Counted from the first letter of the stretch, positions 39,856 through 50,668 are shown. The stretch is 64,000 nt of DNA from Bacteroidota bacterium (GCA_016722525.1 JADKJB010000016.1:35105-99104); one strand, 5' to 3'. Notes: a model not told the origin generated them from the letters alone. Numbers and translations: made by a program.

Positions 39856-39901
39856 GTGATTCCGAAGCGACTCGAACGCTTGACCTTCTGCTTTTCAGGC
39901 A
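39856..39901 (-). other. tRNA 3'-half fragment, copy 1 (att-like)
   Basis: Read on the minus strand, the T arm is AAGCG-TTCGAGT-CGCTT, followed by the acceptor strand CGGAATC, A, C and TTTT, as at a tRNA 3' end. Before it comes GCCTGAAAAGCAGAAGGTC, an anticodon-arm-like part. There is no 5' half, so it is not a working tRNA. Confidence 0.6.
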
Positions 39902-39906
39902 ATCCA

Positions 39907-40106
39907 CCAAAATGGGAGTCAAAGGCACTTCACAGGCTTATATTCTTGGAAACGGTAGGAAGCACTTTAGAGTGCAATTTTGGGCTATGTTCTGCAGAAT
40001 ATTTAATATTGAAGCTGGGGTGTTGAATGGGGTGGATTTGAGGGAAACATTATTATTCCAAGAAAAAATACTAAAAACAGACGAATTGTCCGCATTTTTC
40101 ATCTGA
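39907..40106 (+). CDS. small conserved ORF remnant in L1
   Basis: After the tRNA fragment the plus strand is open through QSTKMGVKGTSQAYILGNGR, KHFRVQFWAMFCRIFNIEAG, VLNGVDLRE and on to LSAFFI. The same peptide occurs in L3, and a diverged version in L2. Between L1 and L2 many differences are synonymous (AGA/CGG, AAT/AAC, GTG/GTT, GAA/GAG), which suggests the frame was once translated. No start codon with a ribosome site is evident. The family is not recognised; it may be the end of a lost gene. Confidence 0.4.
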
Positions 40107-40123
40107 ATGCCATTTTGTCTCAG

Positions 40124-40145
40124 GGTTTACCCCTAGGGGGAAACC
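40124..40145. promoter_or_regulatory. conserved palindrome GGTTT..AAACC in L1
   Basis: Arms GGTTTACCCC and GGGGGAAACC flank TA, with one mismatch. The same position in L2 and L3 keeps the palindrome although the centre differs. It lies 108 bases before the ATG and could be an operator or an RNA hairpin. Confidence 0.55.
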
Positions 40146-40253
40146 TGTGTTTTGTGATTTTTTGTAATAGTTATGAATTTCATGTTTACAATTACATGTA
40201 GCTATTTTTCAATCAGCTAATTTCAGTTAAAATTAACCTTTAATCCGTGTAAT

Positions 40254-42181
40254 ATGAAAACAACTTATTCCAAATTAATCATGTTGGTTGCCTTTTTGAT
40301 ATTTTTTCAAATGGAAGGCTTCTCCCAAACATTAACTTTAACACCCTCCAACTTTAATGGTTATAATATCAGTTGCTTTGGTAGCGCAACAGGAAGTGTT
40401 AATCTGACTATTTCAGGAGGCACACCACCATACACTATTGAATGGAGTAATGCGGCCACCAGCGAGGATCTCAGTAATGTCCCTGCGGGCTATTATCGTG
40501 TCAGCGTTGATGATGCTGACACCTTAACAGAGGCCGTGGATGCAGAAATAACTTTAACAGAACCTGAGCCACTCCAAATCGGGGAAGCCTATCCTTATGT
40601 TTATCAGAACGGTTACAATGTTAGCTCTTATGGAGCATGTAATGGAAGTATTATTCTTGATGTTAAAGGGGTGTTGCCCCATATACTTATTTATGGGAAC
40701 CGGGTCAGCAAACTATTGCGAACCCGTCTAATTTATGCTCTAATGAAAATCAAGTAATTGTTACAGATGCAAACGGCTGTGCTATTGCAAACGGAATAGG
40801 ATTGAATGAACCTCAAAGAGATGACTGGACCATGAATGGAAATTACAATTCTGATCCTGCGACACAGTTTATTGGTACAATAGATAATAAAGACGTCTCA
40901 TTTCGGACAAATAATTTAGAGAGATTCAGAATAAAATCAGATGGCAAAATTTCAATGAGTACGTTCAGTGGTGCAGGATCTAAAATAGTGTATGCAGATA
41001 GTTTGGGAGTATTAAGATCATTTTCTTTTCTTTTATCTACTTGTTTGCCTCGGTCTCCAATTATCGCTTGGCAGGCGAATCCTGCAATTCAAAATAAAGT
41101 ATTTGCATGTGGAATTGATTTTGGAATTGGAACATATAGCCCCAGAGAAAAACTGGAAGTAAAAGGAACCGTATTAGTTACTTCATGGGATAATTCCCTA
41201 AATAATATGTCAGATTACCTCCAACTTAAACACGATGGTGTAAATGCACGAATAGAAAGCTTTGGTACAGGCGATTTATTGTTGAATAATGGAAATCCAA
41301 GAAATGTGAAAGTTAATTTGGGCAATGGGTCAGGATATTTTGAAACAGGAAATAATACATATTTGGCCACAGAAAGTGGAAATGTTGGAATTGGTATAAG
41401 TACACCTAATTACAAATTGGATGTAAATGGTAATATAAATTATACGGGAGAATTATATAAAAACGGAACATTAATATCAGATGCTTTTTGGTCTACTACC
41501 ACTACCGGTATTAATTTTGGTTTAGGAAATGTGGGTGTAGGGACATCTAATCCTATAGAAAAATTTCAAGTCAATGAAGGAGCAATTTCTGCTGTAATTG
41601 GATCTGCAGAAGGTCAAGGCCTAGATTATGGAACATGCTATTTTGGAATGAACGCCATTCGAACAGGTATGAATAGTTGGATAAGCTCAACTGATGGCAT
41701 ACATAACGGAGGTACAATACTTTTTGGAAGTATTAGCGGTGATTTTAATATTGCAACTATCCCGAGTTGTGAACCCAATTGCAATACGGATTTAATTTAC
41801 GATAACAACTTTATTCAAGACAATACTAGCTTTAAAATCAGAGCTTCAGACGGTCATATTTCTATGGGAGGAAACCCTCATAATGATTATAAACTAAATG
41901 TATGTGGAGGTATAATAACTAATAAAGTTAGAGTACCTGCAATCTGGTGTGATTATGTCTTTGAAAAAGGTTATGAATTAATGTCAATTGATAATTTGAG
42001 GCAATTTGTAGAAACTAACAAACGTTTACCAGAAATACCATCACAGAAGGAGATTGAGAGCAATGGTGTGGATGTCGGTTCTATGCTGACATTACATATG
42101 AAGAAAATCGAAGAATTAACTTTATATGTTCTTGAGTTAGAGAAAAGAATTAATGAGTTAAAAAATATATCAAATGAATAG
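40254..42181 (+). CDS. A1: SprB-repeat / tail-fibre-like surface protein, frameshifted
   Basis: The protein of about 642 residues has a signal peptide (MKTTYSKLIMLVAFLIFFQM), an SprB repeat (FNGYNISCFGSATGSVNLTI, GGTPPYTIEWSNAATSEDL, AGYYRVSVDDAD), and a second repeat that is restored by adding one G near 40670 (GGVAPYTYLWEPGQQTIANP). The rest resembles phage and Bacteroidota tail-fibre stalks: repeated VGIG.STPNYKLDVNG / VGVGTSNPIEKFQVN units, then WCDYVFEKGYELMSIDNLRQ and a terminal coiled coil (MKKIEELTLYVLELEKRINEL). No T9SS tail is seen. Its first 270 bases are nearly identical to B1 and C1; the rest diverges. A trimeric adhesin-like role is inferred. Confidence 0.8.
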
Positions 42182-42809
42182 TCTGAAACTTAACTTTATT
42201 CCAATTTTTGTCATCTTTTTGTATTCTAGCCAAACTTACAGCCAAGACTCAACTTCATCAATAATAAATTCAAGTAAGTACAAAATATCAGCTAATGTTT
42301 CATTTGAAAGAAGCGGAACTGAAAGTTATGAAGCTCCTCGAGATTTCCAAATTGTAAATAATTTTGGAATCGCTATTAGTAAGAAAATTTCTAAGCGTTT
42401 TTGGATTGAATTTAATCCTCAGTTAATTAAACACAAAACTAAGATTTTCTTGGACTTATATGGGGATTATCTTGAGTATTCTTTTATATCGGATAATATT
42501 AGAATTCCAATTAATTTAGAAATGTATTTAAAATCTTTTTATTTTAAGGTTGGGCCATTTTGCGATTTCTTAATAGATATAAGATCTGATTCAAATACTA
42601 ATTTTAATGCTTATAATGTTAATGATTTTACTTATGGAATTGCTGCTGCCACTGGAATGGAGAATCGAATTTATAAAAATCTTTATTTGTTTGTTGAAGT
42701 GAGATATAATCAAGTATTAAACACCTCCATTTACCCAAAAAATAATAAGAGTTATGAAGGTCGATTTGTTAATTACGGGTTTAATATAGGTTTGTGTATT
42801 TATTTATAA
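42174..42809 (+). CDS. A2: outer-membrane beta-barrel protein
   Basis: The 211-residue product starts with a signal peptide (MNSLKLNFIPIFVIFLYSSQ TYSQ region) and shows barrel-type strands (KYKISANVSFERSGT, FGIAISKKISKRFWIEFNPQ, FYFKVGPFCDFLIDI, NLYLFVEVRYNQVLN, VNYGFNIGLCIYL). It overlaps A1 by eight bases, so it is translated with it. It is found only in operon A. It could anchor A1 or be an independent porin; the sequence does not decide. Very A/T-rich compared with flanking genes. Confidence 0.75.
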   Translation: MNSLKLNFIPIFVIFLYSSQTYSQDSTSSIINSSKYKISANVSFERSGTESYEAPRDFQIVNNFGIAISKKISKRFWIEFNPQLIKHKTKIFLDLYGDYLEYSFISDNIRIPINLEMYLKSFYFKVGPFCDFLIDIRSDSNTNFNAYNVNDFTYGIAAATGMENRIYKNLYLFVEVRYNQVLNTSIYPKNNKSYEGRFVNYGFNIGLCIYL

Positions 42810-42820
42810 AAAAATCAAAT

Positions 42821-44307
42821 ATGAAAAAATGGATTTTTGTTTTATTAATTTTTGTGGCTGGTAAGCAAGGGTATTCACAATGGAATCTTATTAGGAATTC
42901 TAGCTTTGAACATTTAATCCCAGGACAATCATTAAATAATAATTGCCTAGGGGTGTTACAGAAGATGTTTTATTATGGAAACAGGCAAATGACAATCATG
43001 ATTTTAAATTTGGAACACCAGATTATATGGATGAACAATGCAATGAAAAAGAACCAGGTATAATTTATTCAGGTGAATCTTCTAAATTTATTTATTTGGA
43101 GGTTCAACACGATGGTAATGGGACCCATCCTTCGCATAATGATAAAAATGATGCAATCCAAGCAGGTTTGATTTCTACTCTATATCAAATCCATAACTAT
43201 GTATTTAAAATCATGTATATTGGAGTGCCTCCCAAATATGGTTCAAATATTTCATATGGAGATACACGAATGAGAATGTGGCTGTCAAAATATAGCGAAC
43301 ATTGGAATAGTTCATGGGGGAATGTCATTTATTCTCGTGTTATGTATCCCCCTCATATGATTAATCCGCAAGAATGGATTGAACACACTCTTTTTATTGA
43401 TGGTCCAAATGATGGTGCTAATTTTTCACAGCTTAAAAATTTAACAATAGGTGCAGAAGAAGGTCAATTTTATGTTGAATCAGTTGAATTAAGTGAAATT
43501 TGTGCACCAATACATTATATCCAAGATCAACATTTCTTTAATGCTCAAGATGGAATTCCACATAAGGCAGCAAATGTGTTAATTGCAGGAAGTAATACAG
43601 GAGCCCCTCATCTTATCGGTGATGTGGTTATCCACCCAGGTGCAAATGTTACTTTTAAAGCGGGGATTGGACCTTTTGATTTTATTGATATTTTAGGTGT
43701 TGATATACAGGCAGGTGCTAATTTTGAAACTTTTTTTGAACCTTGCGATAATTCTGTAGTAAGACAGGAATATGACACCACAGAAGTTTTTCGAATGGAT
43801 GATTCGATAGAATATATGGAGTGTGGTGACACTTTAATTATTAACGGTTTAGATGGTGATACAACCACGAACATAAATTATTTTTGGGATTTGGGTAATG
43901 GAGATACATTATCTTCACCTACAGTAAATTATATTTATCCAACAAGTGGAACATATTTAGTAACCCTTGTACTTACTGATTCTCTAAATCATAAAGACAC
44001 ACTTTCCAAAACATACGTTGTGCCTTCTTGTAGGATTTCAGGATCTCAAATAATTGCAGAATATCAGCCTGAAATAAAAGTATTTCCAAATCCTTCAATC
44101 GGTTTAGTAAATATAAATTATACGCTGAAAGATAAAAATTATTTGTCTTATAGTGTATATGACCCAACTGGACGGGTAATAATAAATAAATCAAGAGAAT
44201 ACTTTAGTGATTTTCAAATTCAATTGGCAGACGAAGGAGTATATTTCATAAAATTTGAATTTGAGGATAAAAGTATTTACTTCAAAAGGATTGTAATAAC
44301 AAAATAA
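42821..44307 (+). CDS. A3: PKD-domain protein with T9SS tail, frameshifted
   Basis: From the ATG at 42821 a signal peptide (MKKWIFVLLIFVAGKQGYSQ) precedes WNLIRNSSFEHLIPGQ. A C missing near 42950 restores NNNCPRGVTEDVLLWKQAND. A lectin-like beta-rich region of about 220 residues follows, then a PKD domain (INYFWDLGNGDTLSSPTVNY, SGTYLVTLVLTDSLN) and the T9SS type A tail (IKVFPNPSIGLVNINY ... GVYFIKFEFEDKSIYFKRIV). The product of about 495 residues would be surface exposed. Function is unknown; PKD domains often bind carbohydrate or space catalytic domains. It is the last gene of operon A. Confidence 0.8.
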
Positions 44308-44408
44308 TTAATTAGGAATAGACCCCAAATACTGGATTCTGTAAGATCCTTAACATGAATCTACTACATAAAATATCTCAGTTTTTTTGAGATATAGACG
44401 TGATCAGT

Positions 44409-44582
44409 ATGAGAGAACTTTTCAGGCAGACCACCAGAATGGGGATCAAAGGCAAATCACAGGCATTTTTGCAAGAGAATGGTAGGAAACATTGTATTTT
44501 GCTATATCTAACTATGTTTAGCCGGATATTTAACATTGAACCTGGGATGCTAATAGGGGTTGATTTGCGGGAGATTTTTTAA
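44409..44582 (+). CDS. small conserved ORF in L2
   Basis: The frame (ATG at 44409; 57 codons) reads MRELFRQTTRMGIKGKSQAF, then LQENGRKHC..., FSRIFNIEPGMLIGVDLREI and F before a TAA. It corresponds to the L1/L3 remnants. L2 keeps GRKH, RIFNIE-G and GVDLRE, with synonymous changes. It is the only copy with a plausible ATG. Function is unknown. Confidence 0.4.
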   Translation: MRELFRQTTRMGIKGKSQAFLQENGRKHCILLYLTMFSRIFNIEPGMLIGVDLREIF

Positions 44583-44650
44583 TCCCAAGAAAAAATACTA
44601 AAAACAAACAAATTGTCCGCATTTTTCATCTGAATACCATTTTGTCTCAG

Positions 44651-44672
44651 GGTTTCCCCTTAGAGGGAAACC
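44651..44672. promoter_or_regulatory. conserved palindrome in L2
   Basis: GGTTTCCC and GGGAAACC form a perfect 8-bp palindrome around CTTAGA, at the same place as in L1 and L3. Confidence 0.55.
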
Positions 44673-44780
44673 TGTGTTTTGTGATTTTTTGTAATAGTTA
44701 TGCATTTCATGTTTACAATTACATGTAGCTATTTTTCAATCAGCTAATTTCAGTTAAAATTAACCTTTAATCCGTGTAAT

Positions 44781-46497
44781 ATGAAAACAACTTATTCCAA
44801 ATTAATCATGTTGGTTGCCTTTTTGATATTTTTTCAAATGGAAGGCTTCTCCCAAACATTAACTTTAACACCCTCCAACTTTAATGGTTATAATATCAGT
44901 TGCTTTGGTAGCGCAACAGGAAGTGTAAATCTGACTATTTCAGGAGGCACACCACCATACACTTTCGAGTGGAGTAATGCGGCCACCACTGAAGATCTTA
45001 CCAATGTCCCTGCGGGCTATTATCGTGTCAGCGTTGATGATGCTGATACTTTGACATCCATTGTCGAAGCCGAAATCACGCTAACACAACCGGAACCACT
45101 TGAGATCGGAGAGGTTCAGCCGTACGTATATCCAAACAATTATAATGTTAGCCAGTTTGGTGCTTGCCATGGTACTATCCAAATCAATGTTTCAGGTGGA
45201 GTTGTTCCCTATGACTATGCTTGGAGTCCAGGACAACAAACGGTTTCTAATCCAACTAATTTGTGTTCCCCGCCAAAACACAGTGTTGCTAACCGATGCC
45301 ATCGGATGTAAGACCTCTGCAAGTGTGCTTTTAAGTGAGCCGGAGCGCGACGACTGGATTATGAATGGTAATTTCAGTTCTAATCCCGCCACACAATTTA
45401 TTGGCACCAGAGACAGCGTGAAACTACTTTTCAAAACCAACAATCAGGAGCGCATGAGTATTGCTGCAGATGGGCAGTTTAGGATTAACAAACTGGGTGG
45501 CACGGGATCTCGTTCGTTGATGGTTGATTCACTAGGGAAGTTGATTGCAGCTCCTGCTCTTAGTTGGATGACAAATGGTAATTTTCTCGGTGGTAATGAG
45601 TTTATCGGATCCACCAATAGTAAAGATCTGGTTTTTAAAACTTCCGGCATGACAAGAATGAAAATAAAATCAAATGGCAAAATATCAATATCAGAATTTG
45701 AAACTACTGCTAATGGAATTCTTTACACCGACTACTTAGGAGAAATTTGGAAACTTGATTTTGACCCATCACAACCAGCATTATTCTTAGATGCTTCAGG
45801 AAATTTCACAGCATTACCAACAGGTAGCAATGCCTGGAGTTTGAGTGGACAAACCGTTTACAACCTGCATTCAGGAAATACAGGAATTGGAATAGCGAAC
45901 CCTGCTTACAAATTTCATGTTGTGCATGATCCGGGAACTTCTTCAAGTGGAGGAATTATAGTGGAAAGCAATAATGCGAACAATGCCAATAGTGAAATTA
46001 AGTTTAAGCATGCGGGAAATGATCAATGGTCAATAGGGAGTAATGTTCAACACAACTCTACAAGAAACTTTTTCATTTATGATAATTCCATTTCACCGGT
46101 GGGCGAGACTCGTTTTTATATTGATGGTGATGGACGGATTGGCATTGGTGTGATCCCACCCACAACTTGGCCTTCACAGAGTGCAGAGTATCGATTGTAT
46201 GTTGAAGGAGGCATAATGACCCGTGATGTTAAAGTTACTGCCCAAAATCCCTTTCCAGATTATGTGTTCGAAGGTGACTATGATTTAATGACCATTACAG
46301 AGTACGGTAATTACTTAAAAAAACACAAGCATTTACCCGGCATTCCAACAGCTGCCGAAATTGAGGAGCAAAAAGGATTTGAAGTAGGTGATATGCAAGT
46401 AAAACTCCTCGAAAAAGTAGAGGAACAAGCACTATACATTGTGGACTTGCAGTGGCAATTAAATGAAATAAAGGCTCAACTTAACATCAAAAAATAG
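44781..46497 (+). CDS. B1: SprB-repeat / tail-fibre-like surface protein, frameshifted
   Basis: B1 shares its signal peptide and first SprB repeat with A1 (GYNISCFGSATGSVNLTISG), adds a second repeat (GGVVPYDYAWSPGQQTVSNP), then a stalk with three FIGT/FIGS..K-type units (SNPATQFIGTRDSVKLLFKT, NEFIGSTNSKDLVFKTSGMT), NTGIGIANPAYKFHV, FPDYVFEGDYDLMTITEYGN, HKHLPGIPTAAEIE and a terminal coiled coil. One extra base near 45270 breaks the frame in NLCSRQNTVLLTDA. The product is about 572 residues. C1 is nearly identical over its full length. No T9SS tail is visible; attachment to the cell is unexplained. Confidence 0.82.
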
Positions 46498-46502
46498 TAG
46501 CT

Positions 46503-48710
46503 ATGAAAACATACATACTTTTAAGTGTTTTGTGTATCTTTATACTAAATACGCAAGGCCAAACACCACCTCAAGGTTTTGTGACTCTGAAGGGCAGACA
46601 GTTTTATGATGGAAATGGATTGCCGTTTTATCCGTTGTTGATGAATTATTCTCTAGAATATCAACATGATAATGCACAAAATGGTACACATTGGCTTAAT
46701 AAATCATGGGAATATGGAACAGATGATGATGGTTTGAGACTAATAATTTTTGGCAGCTCAAATTGAAATCATGAATGATTTGCATCAAATAAAATTGATG
46801 GGATTTAATATGGTCCGGCCTGATTTTACTGCGGAGTGGGATACTGATGTAAATCAGTTTTATTTAAAAGGTCGAACATACGGAATCCAAACAACCCGGC
46901 AGATCCGAATAACCATTCCAGTCAAGAAAGGAGAATTTGGTTTGATCAACCATCATTGGCAACAGACCCTAATTTCATTGAGTATTTATATTATTTAGAT
47001 TGGTTTATATCAATGGCTGGCAATGAGAACATGTACACTATGCTTAATGGTGCATTAGGGGACGTTTCAGATCCACTGGCATATAATAGATATTTGGAAT
47101 TTCTGGATTTGTTAGGAAAAAGATTCAAGGATAACAAGTGGTTGGCATTTTACGATATTTTAAACGAACCATTATATAAATATAAATATGCGCATGCTGA
47201 TGGAGATATAAATTTTTATACTAAAAAGCAAGCATGTGAATTGGTTGAAGATTTTTATAATGCCCTTAAAAATCCAAATGCAGACCCCAACCACCTCGTT
47301 TCTGGCGGAAATTTAGTTACAGAAGATGTCATTTTGTTTGACCCTTCTTTAATGAAACTGGATTTTAGTCAACCACACCTATATTCTGAAAAATTTATTT
47401 CATACGATGGCATGAACCTGACTAACAAGATTAACAGAGTGAATGGAAGCACATATTGGGTCTACAAAAACATACCAATGCCATGGATAAACGGCGAAAC
47501 CGGTTTTCCTTCATCGGATGTATTTCCAATAGGAGTTAATCTCGTTGCAGGAACAAATCAGGACCAAAAAACTTATGCTGATAATATTCTTTCCTCCACA
47601 CGTGATCATGGAGGAAGTGGATTTACATGGTGGAATTTCCAGGATGGAGCATGGGAAGAATATGGAACCGAAATATTTGGATATGGTTTATTAATCTTAG
47701 AATCAGGAATTGATAAACCTGCAGTGAATTCATTTCAAAGCTATCTTGATCCATCAACAAACCAACCTCCCCAATGAGTACAATCGTTCCCAGTGAACCA
47801 CCTAATTTCCAGGGATCCTTATGTGAACAAATTGTACAATCCAAATGAAACAGGAGCTGTTACAGGCACAGTTTTAGATGAAAACGGAAACGGAATTGAG
47901 AATGCCTGGATTGTGGCAAAGAATTATTTAAAAATAAACCAAACTACTAGTTATGCTGATTGTAGTTGGATTTACACCTATACAAAAATAATGGCAATTT
48001 TAAATTGATACCATTTAATAATGAACCAACAAATGATCACAGAATCACTTATTTAATAGGTTCTGCAATGGGAGTTGAAAGCTTTCACTCGGGTATAAAT
48101 GATGGGACTCAGATGGCAAACCCTCCTCCTTTCACACTTAAGCAAAATAAATTTGAATACGATGCGATTGTTGAATCTGATGTACCCATTTCAGAAGAGA
48201 TAAATTTTAAAGGCTGGAATTCTCTTACCATGAATAATTCAAAACTGGAAGGAATTTCAACATTAAATGCAAGAGAAGTCATTAATTTACATGATGGTTT
48301 TCATGCAACGCAAACAAGCGAAGTGCATATCTTTCCTGCCGAAACATTTGCAGTTTGTAACGATTACACTGATTATACGATTCATTTTGCAACGTGAATC
48401 TCAAACCAATCATTCAAATTCAAATATTGTAGACACAAAAAATATTGAGATAAAATTTTCAAAGGCCAAAATTTCAATTTTTATTCAACCGAATCCTACC
48501 ACTGGTTGTGTTACTGTAAAATTAACAAATGATGAAAATCTTGACAACAAAAAATTGATAGTAAGAAACATGATTGGTGAAAATTTGAAAGAAATTATTT
48601 TCATTGGAAATGAAACCGTATTTAATTTAACAAATTTACCCAAAGGAATTTATTTAATTGAAATGAATTCGGACCAAAAACAACTTATTAGCAAACTAAT
48701 TTTAAACTAA
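46503..48710 (+). CDS. B2: GH5-like glycosidase with T9SS tail, frameshifted
   Basis: The protein of about 735 residues has a signal peptide (MKTYILLSVLCIFILNTQGQ), then VTLKGRQFYDGNGLPFYPLL. The TIM-barrel glycosidase domain has acid/base Glu in FYDILNEP and nucleophile Glu in INGETGFPSSD, the pattern of clan GH-A (GH5-like); WWNFQDGAWEEYG closes the barrel. A carboxypeptidase-regulatory-like beta domain (GAVTGTVLDENGNGIENAWI), a linker (NLHDGFHATQTSEVHIFPAE) and a T9SS tail (ISIFIQPNPTTGCVTVKLTN ... KLILN) follow. Breaks are near 46745, 46925, 47775, 47990 and 48395. Substrate unknown. C2 is its paralogue. Confidence 0.78.
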
Positions 48711-48715
48711 TCAAA

Positions 48716-50143
48716 ATGAAAAAAATAATTCAAATAGTTATGGCACTATGTCTATTGCCTTTATTTTCGCTATCACAATGGCAATGGGGCAAACAATTTG
48801 GTGGAAATTCATTTAATGCTCCTCATGATGTACCTTTAAGTCTTTTAACTGATGGTAATAATTCATTTACAATTGGATTTTATGGCGGCCCCTTACACAT
48901 GCCCGATGACACATTGCCCTCAAATGGAATTAATCAAATATTTATTACAAAATTTAATACATCTGGCACCCAAATATGGGCTCAATCATTAGGTGGTAAC
49001 TATAATCAATTTCTGGATTATGAATACGGTGAAGGAGTTATTGATAATAATTCGAATTCAATATTTCTTACAGGCATTGTAATAGGCGATGTTTCGTTTG
49101 GTGGAATTACTTCTTATAGCAGTTCCGGACTTGGAGATATTTTTTTAACAAAAATGGATTTGAATGGAAACTATGTTTGGGTTGATCGAATAATAACATC
49201 AGGGAAGATCTATCCAAAATATTTATCAGTCCTTTGGAAAATATATCTCATCACTCAAACGGAAGATTCTTCTCAATTTGGAAATTTTAATTTGCCACCC
49301 GAGGTGGGAATAATACAATATGATACTGCAGGAAATTGTTTGTCTGCTGAGTATTATACACCTTCACAGCAACCCAGTTTAATAATAAAATATGTAAGAT
49401 TTATTAGAAAGTGACATATTTTATTTTGGAAGATTTCAAACCACTTCTTTCCAACTTGACACCTTCAACCTAACAAACCTCGGCACCTCCGATGCCTTTC
49501 TTGCCCGGGCCGATTCTAATGGAAATGTTAAATGGGTAAAGCAATTTGGTAATGCAGGAGCCGATTACATTGAAGATATGGCCATCAGTAATAATTATCT
49601 GTATGCCATCGGTGGCTTTCAGGATTCCATTAATTTTGGCGGAACTTCTTTGTTCAACAATGGAAAAGATGTATTTATACAAAGTTTGACACTTCAGGTA
49701 ACACCATTTGGGCACGCAACTTATTTTGCACCGGTGCCACAAGTTCAGGCAACAAAATAGTGGTCGATAATGATGGCAACACATATGTTACTGGTTCCTT
49801 TTCAGGAACAGCCTCGTTTGGTAATTTTCAACTCACTACCACCAACCCATCCGATATGTTCCTTGCCAGATACGATTCGGCAGGAAACTGCCTGGGAGTG
49901 AAAAATTTCGGGCATGCCAGCGGAAATTGTCTGGCAACCGATAGCAACGGAGATGTGGTTGTAGCAGGAACATTTAACAATACCGTTACCATTGGTTCCA
50001 ACACCTTAACCAGCTATGGCGGCAGATTGGAAATGAATGATGGAACTATCAAAGTTGAATTAGAGGCTCAGGCGAAGGGTGTTTATAGTATTACTCTGGG
50101 GAATGGGAAGAGGGTGTTTTCTGGGAAGATGGTTATTGAATGA
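48716..50143 (+). CDS. B3: SBBP-propeller T9SS protein, frameshifted, internally deleted
   Basis: The signal peptide (MKKIIQIVMALCLLPLFSLS) is followed by SBBP-type beta-propeller repeats, each with a core like NQIFITKFNTSGTQIWAQSL, GLGDIFLTKMDLNGNYVWVD, TSDAFLARADSNGNVKWVKQ and PSDMFLARYDSAGNCLGVKN. Breaks occur near 49200, 49345, 49680 and 49755. Compared with C3, about 240 bp between TSYGGR and LEMNDGTIKVELEAQ is missing in frame, which removes the last propeller strand and the first half of the T9SS tail. C6 is its closest relative at the 5' end. The deletion may be real or a collapsed repeat in the assembly. Confidence 0.75.
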
Positions 50144-50270
50144 TGTCATATTGTTTAAAAAGCATAATAATCAGGATGAATTTACAATCAAAAACACTAC
50201 TTGTTTAAACCATTGATTATACCAAGCTAAAAAAATAATTGAAAATGGTTGTCACTATTTGAAAATAAAA
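50144..50270 (+). repeat. end-of-block repeat, copy 1
   Basis: The sequence after B3 (TGATGTCATATTGTTTAAAA ... GAAAATGGTTGT ... GAAAATAAAA) recurs almost unchanged after C6 at 61226-61355. Both copies run straight into a tRNA 3'-half fragment, so the two blocks have the same right end. Confidence 0.8.
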
Positions 50271-50316
50271 GTGATTCCGAAGCGACTCGAACGCTTGACC
50301 TTCTGCTTTTCAGGCA
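50271..50316 (-). other. tRNA 3'-half fragment, copy 2 (att-like)
   Basis: Identical to copy 1 across the T arm, acceptor strand and the anticodon-arm-like part. It lies at the junction of the two blocks. Confidence 0.6.
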
Positions 50317-50538
50317 ATCCACCAAAATGGGAGTCAAAGGCACTTCACAGGCTTATATCCTTGGAAACGGTAGGAAGCATTTTAGAGTGCAAATTTGGGC
50401 GATGTTCTGCAGAATATTTAATATTGAAGCTGGGGTGTTGAATGGGGTGGATTTGAGGGAAATATTATTATTCCAAGAAAAAATACTAAAAACAGACGAA
50501 TTGTCCGCATTTTTCATCTGAATGCCATTTTGTCTCAG

Positions 50539-50560
50539 GGTTTACCCTTAGAGGGAAACC
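50539..50560. promoter_or_regulatory. conserved palindrome in L3
   Basis: GGTTTACCC and GGGAAACC arms flank TTAGA; one base bulges relative to L2. Its place is the same as in L1. Confidence 0.55.
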
Positions 50561-50668
50561 TGTGTTTTGTGATCTTTTGTAATAGTTATGCATTTCATGT
50601 TTACAATTACATGTAGCTATTTTTCAATCAGCTAATTTCAGTTAAAATTAACCTTTAATCCGTGTAAT

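Larger units (their letters stand above)
39856..40253 (+). repeat. leader module L1
   Basis: This 398-bp unit is nearly identical to L3 (50271-50668, also 398 bp), with about a dozen differences, and clearly related to L2 (44400-44780). It begins with a tRNA-like 3' half, continues with a small conserved reading-frame remnant, and ends with a palindrome and a 5' leader directly abutting the ATG of an SprB-fibre gene. Confidence 0.85.
44400..44780 (+). repeat. leader module L2
   Basis: This unit aligns with L1 and L3 from CTTTTCAGGCA onward. Its tRNA-like T arm is replaced by unrelated sequence (only GTGAT remains), and its small ORF (MRELFRQTTRMGIKGKSQAF ... GVDLREIF) has diverged. The last 170 bases are nearly identical to the other leaders and abut B1. 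Confidence 0.8.
50271..50668 (+). repeat. leader module L3
   Basis: It has the same length and content as L1: tRNA-like 3' half, small ORF remnant ending LSAFFI, palindrome, and the leader abutting C1. The ORF remnant differs from L1 at a few codons only. Confidence 0.85.

Noticed and set aside
39826..40026. Alternative plus-strand frame in L1 (IPKRLERLTFCFSGNPPKWE...) and its twin in L3
   Set aside because: It overlaps the tRNA-like sequence and lacks the synonymous-substitution pattern that the other frame shows between L1 and L2.
44409..44582. Transposase remnant in L2
   Set aside because: The peptide shows no DDE, HUH or tyrosine recombinase motif, so no transposase family can be named.
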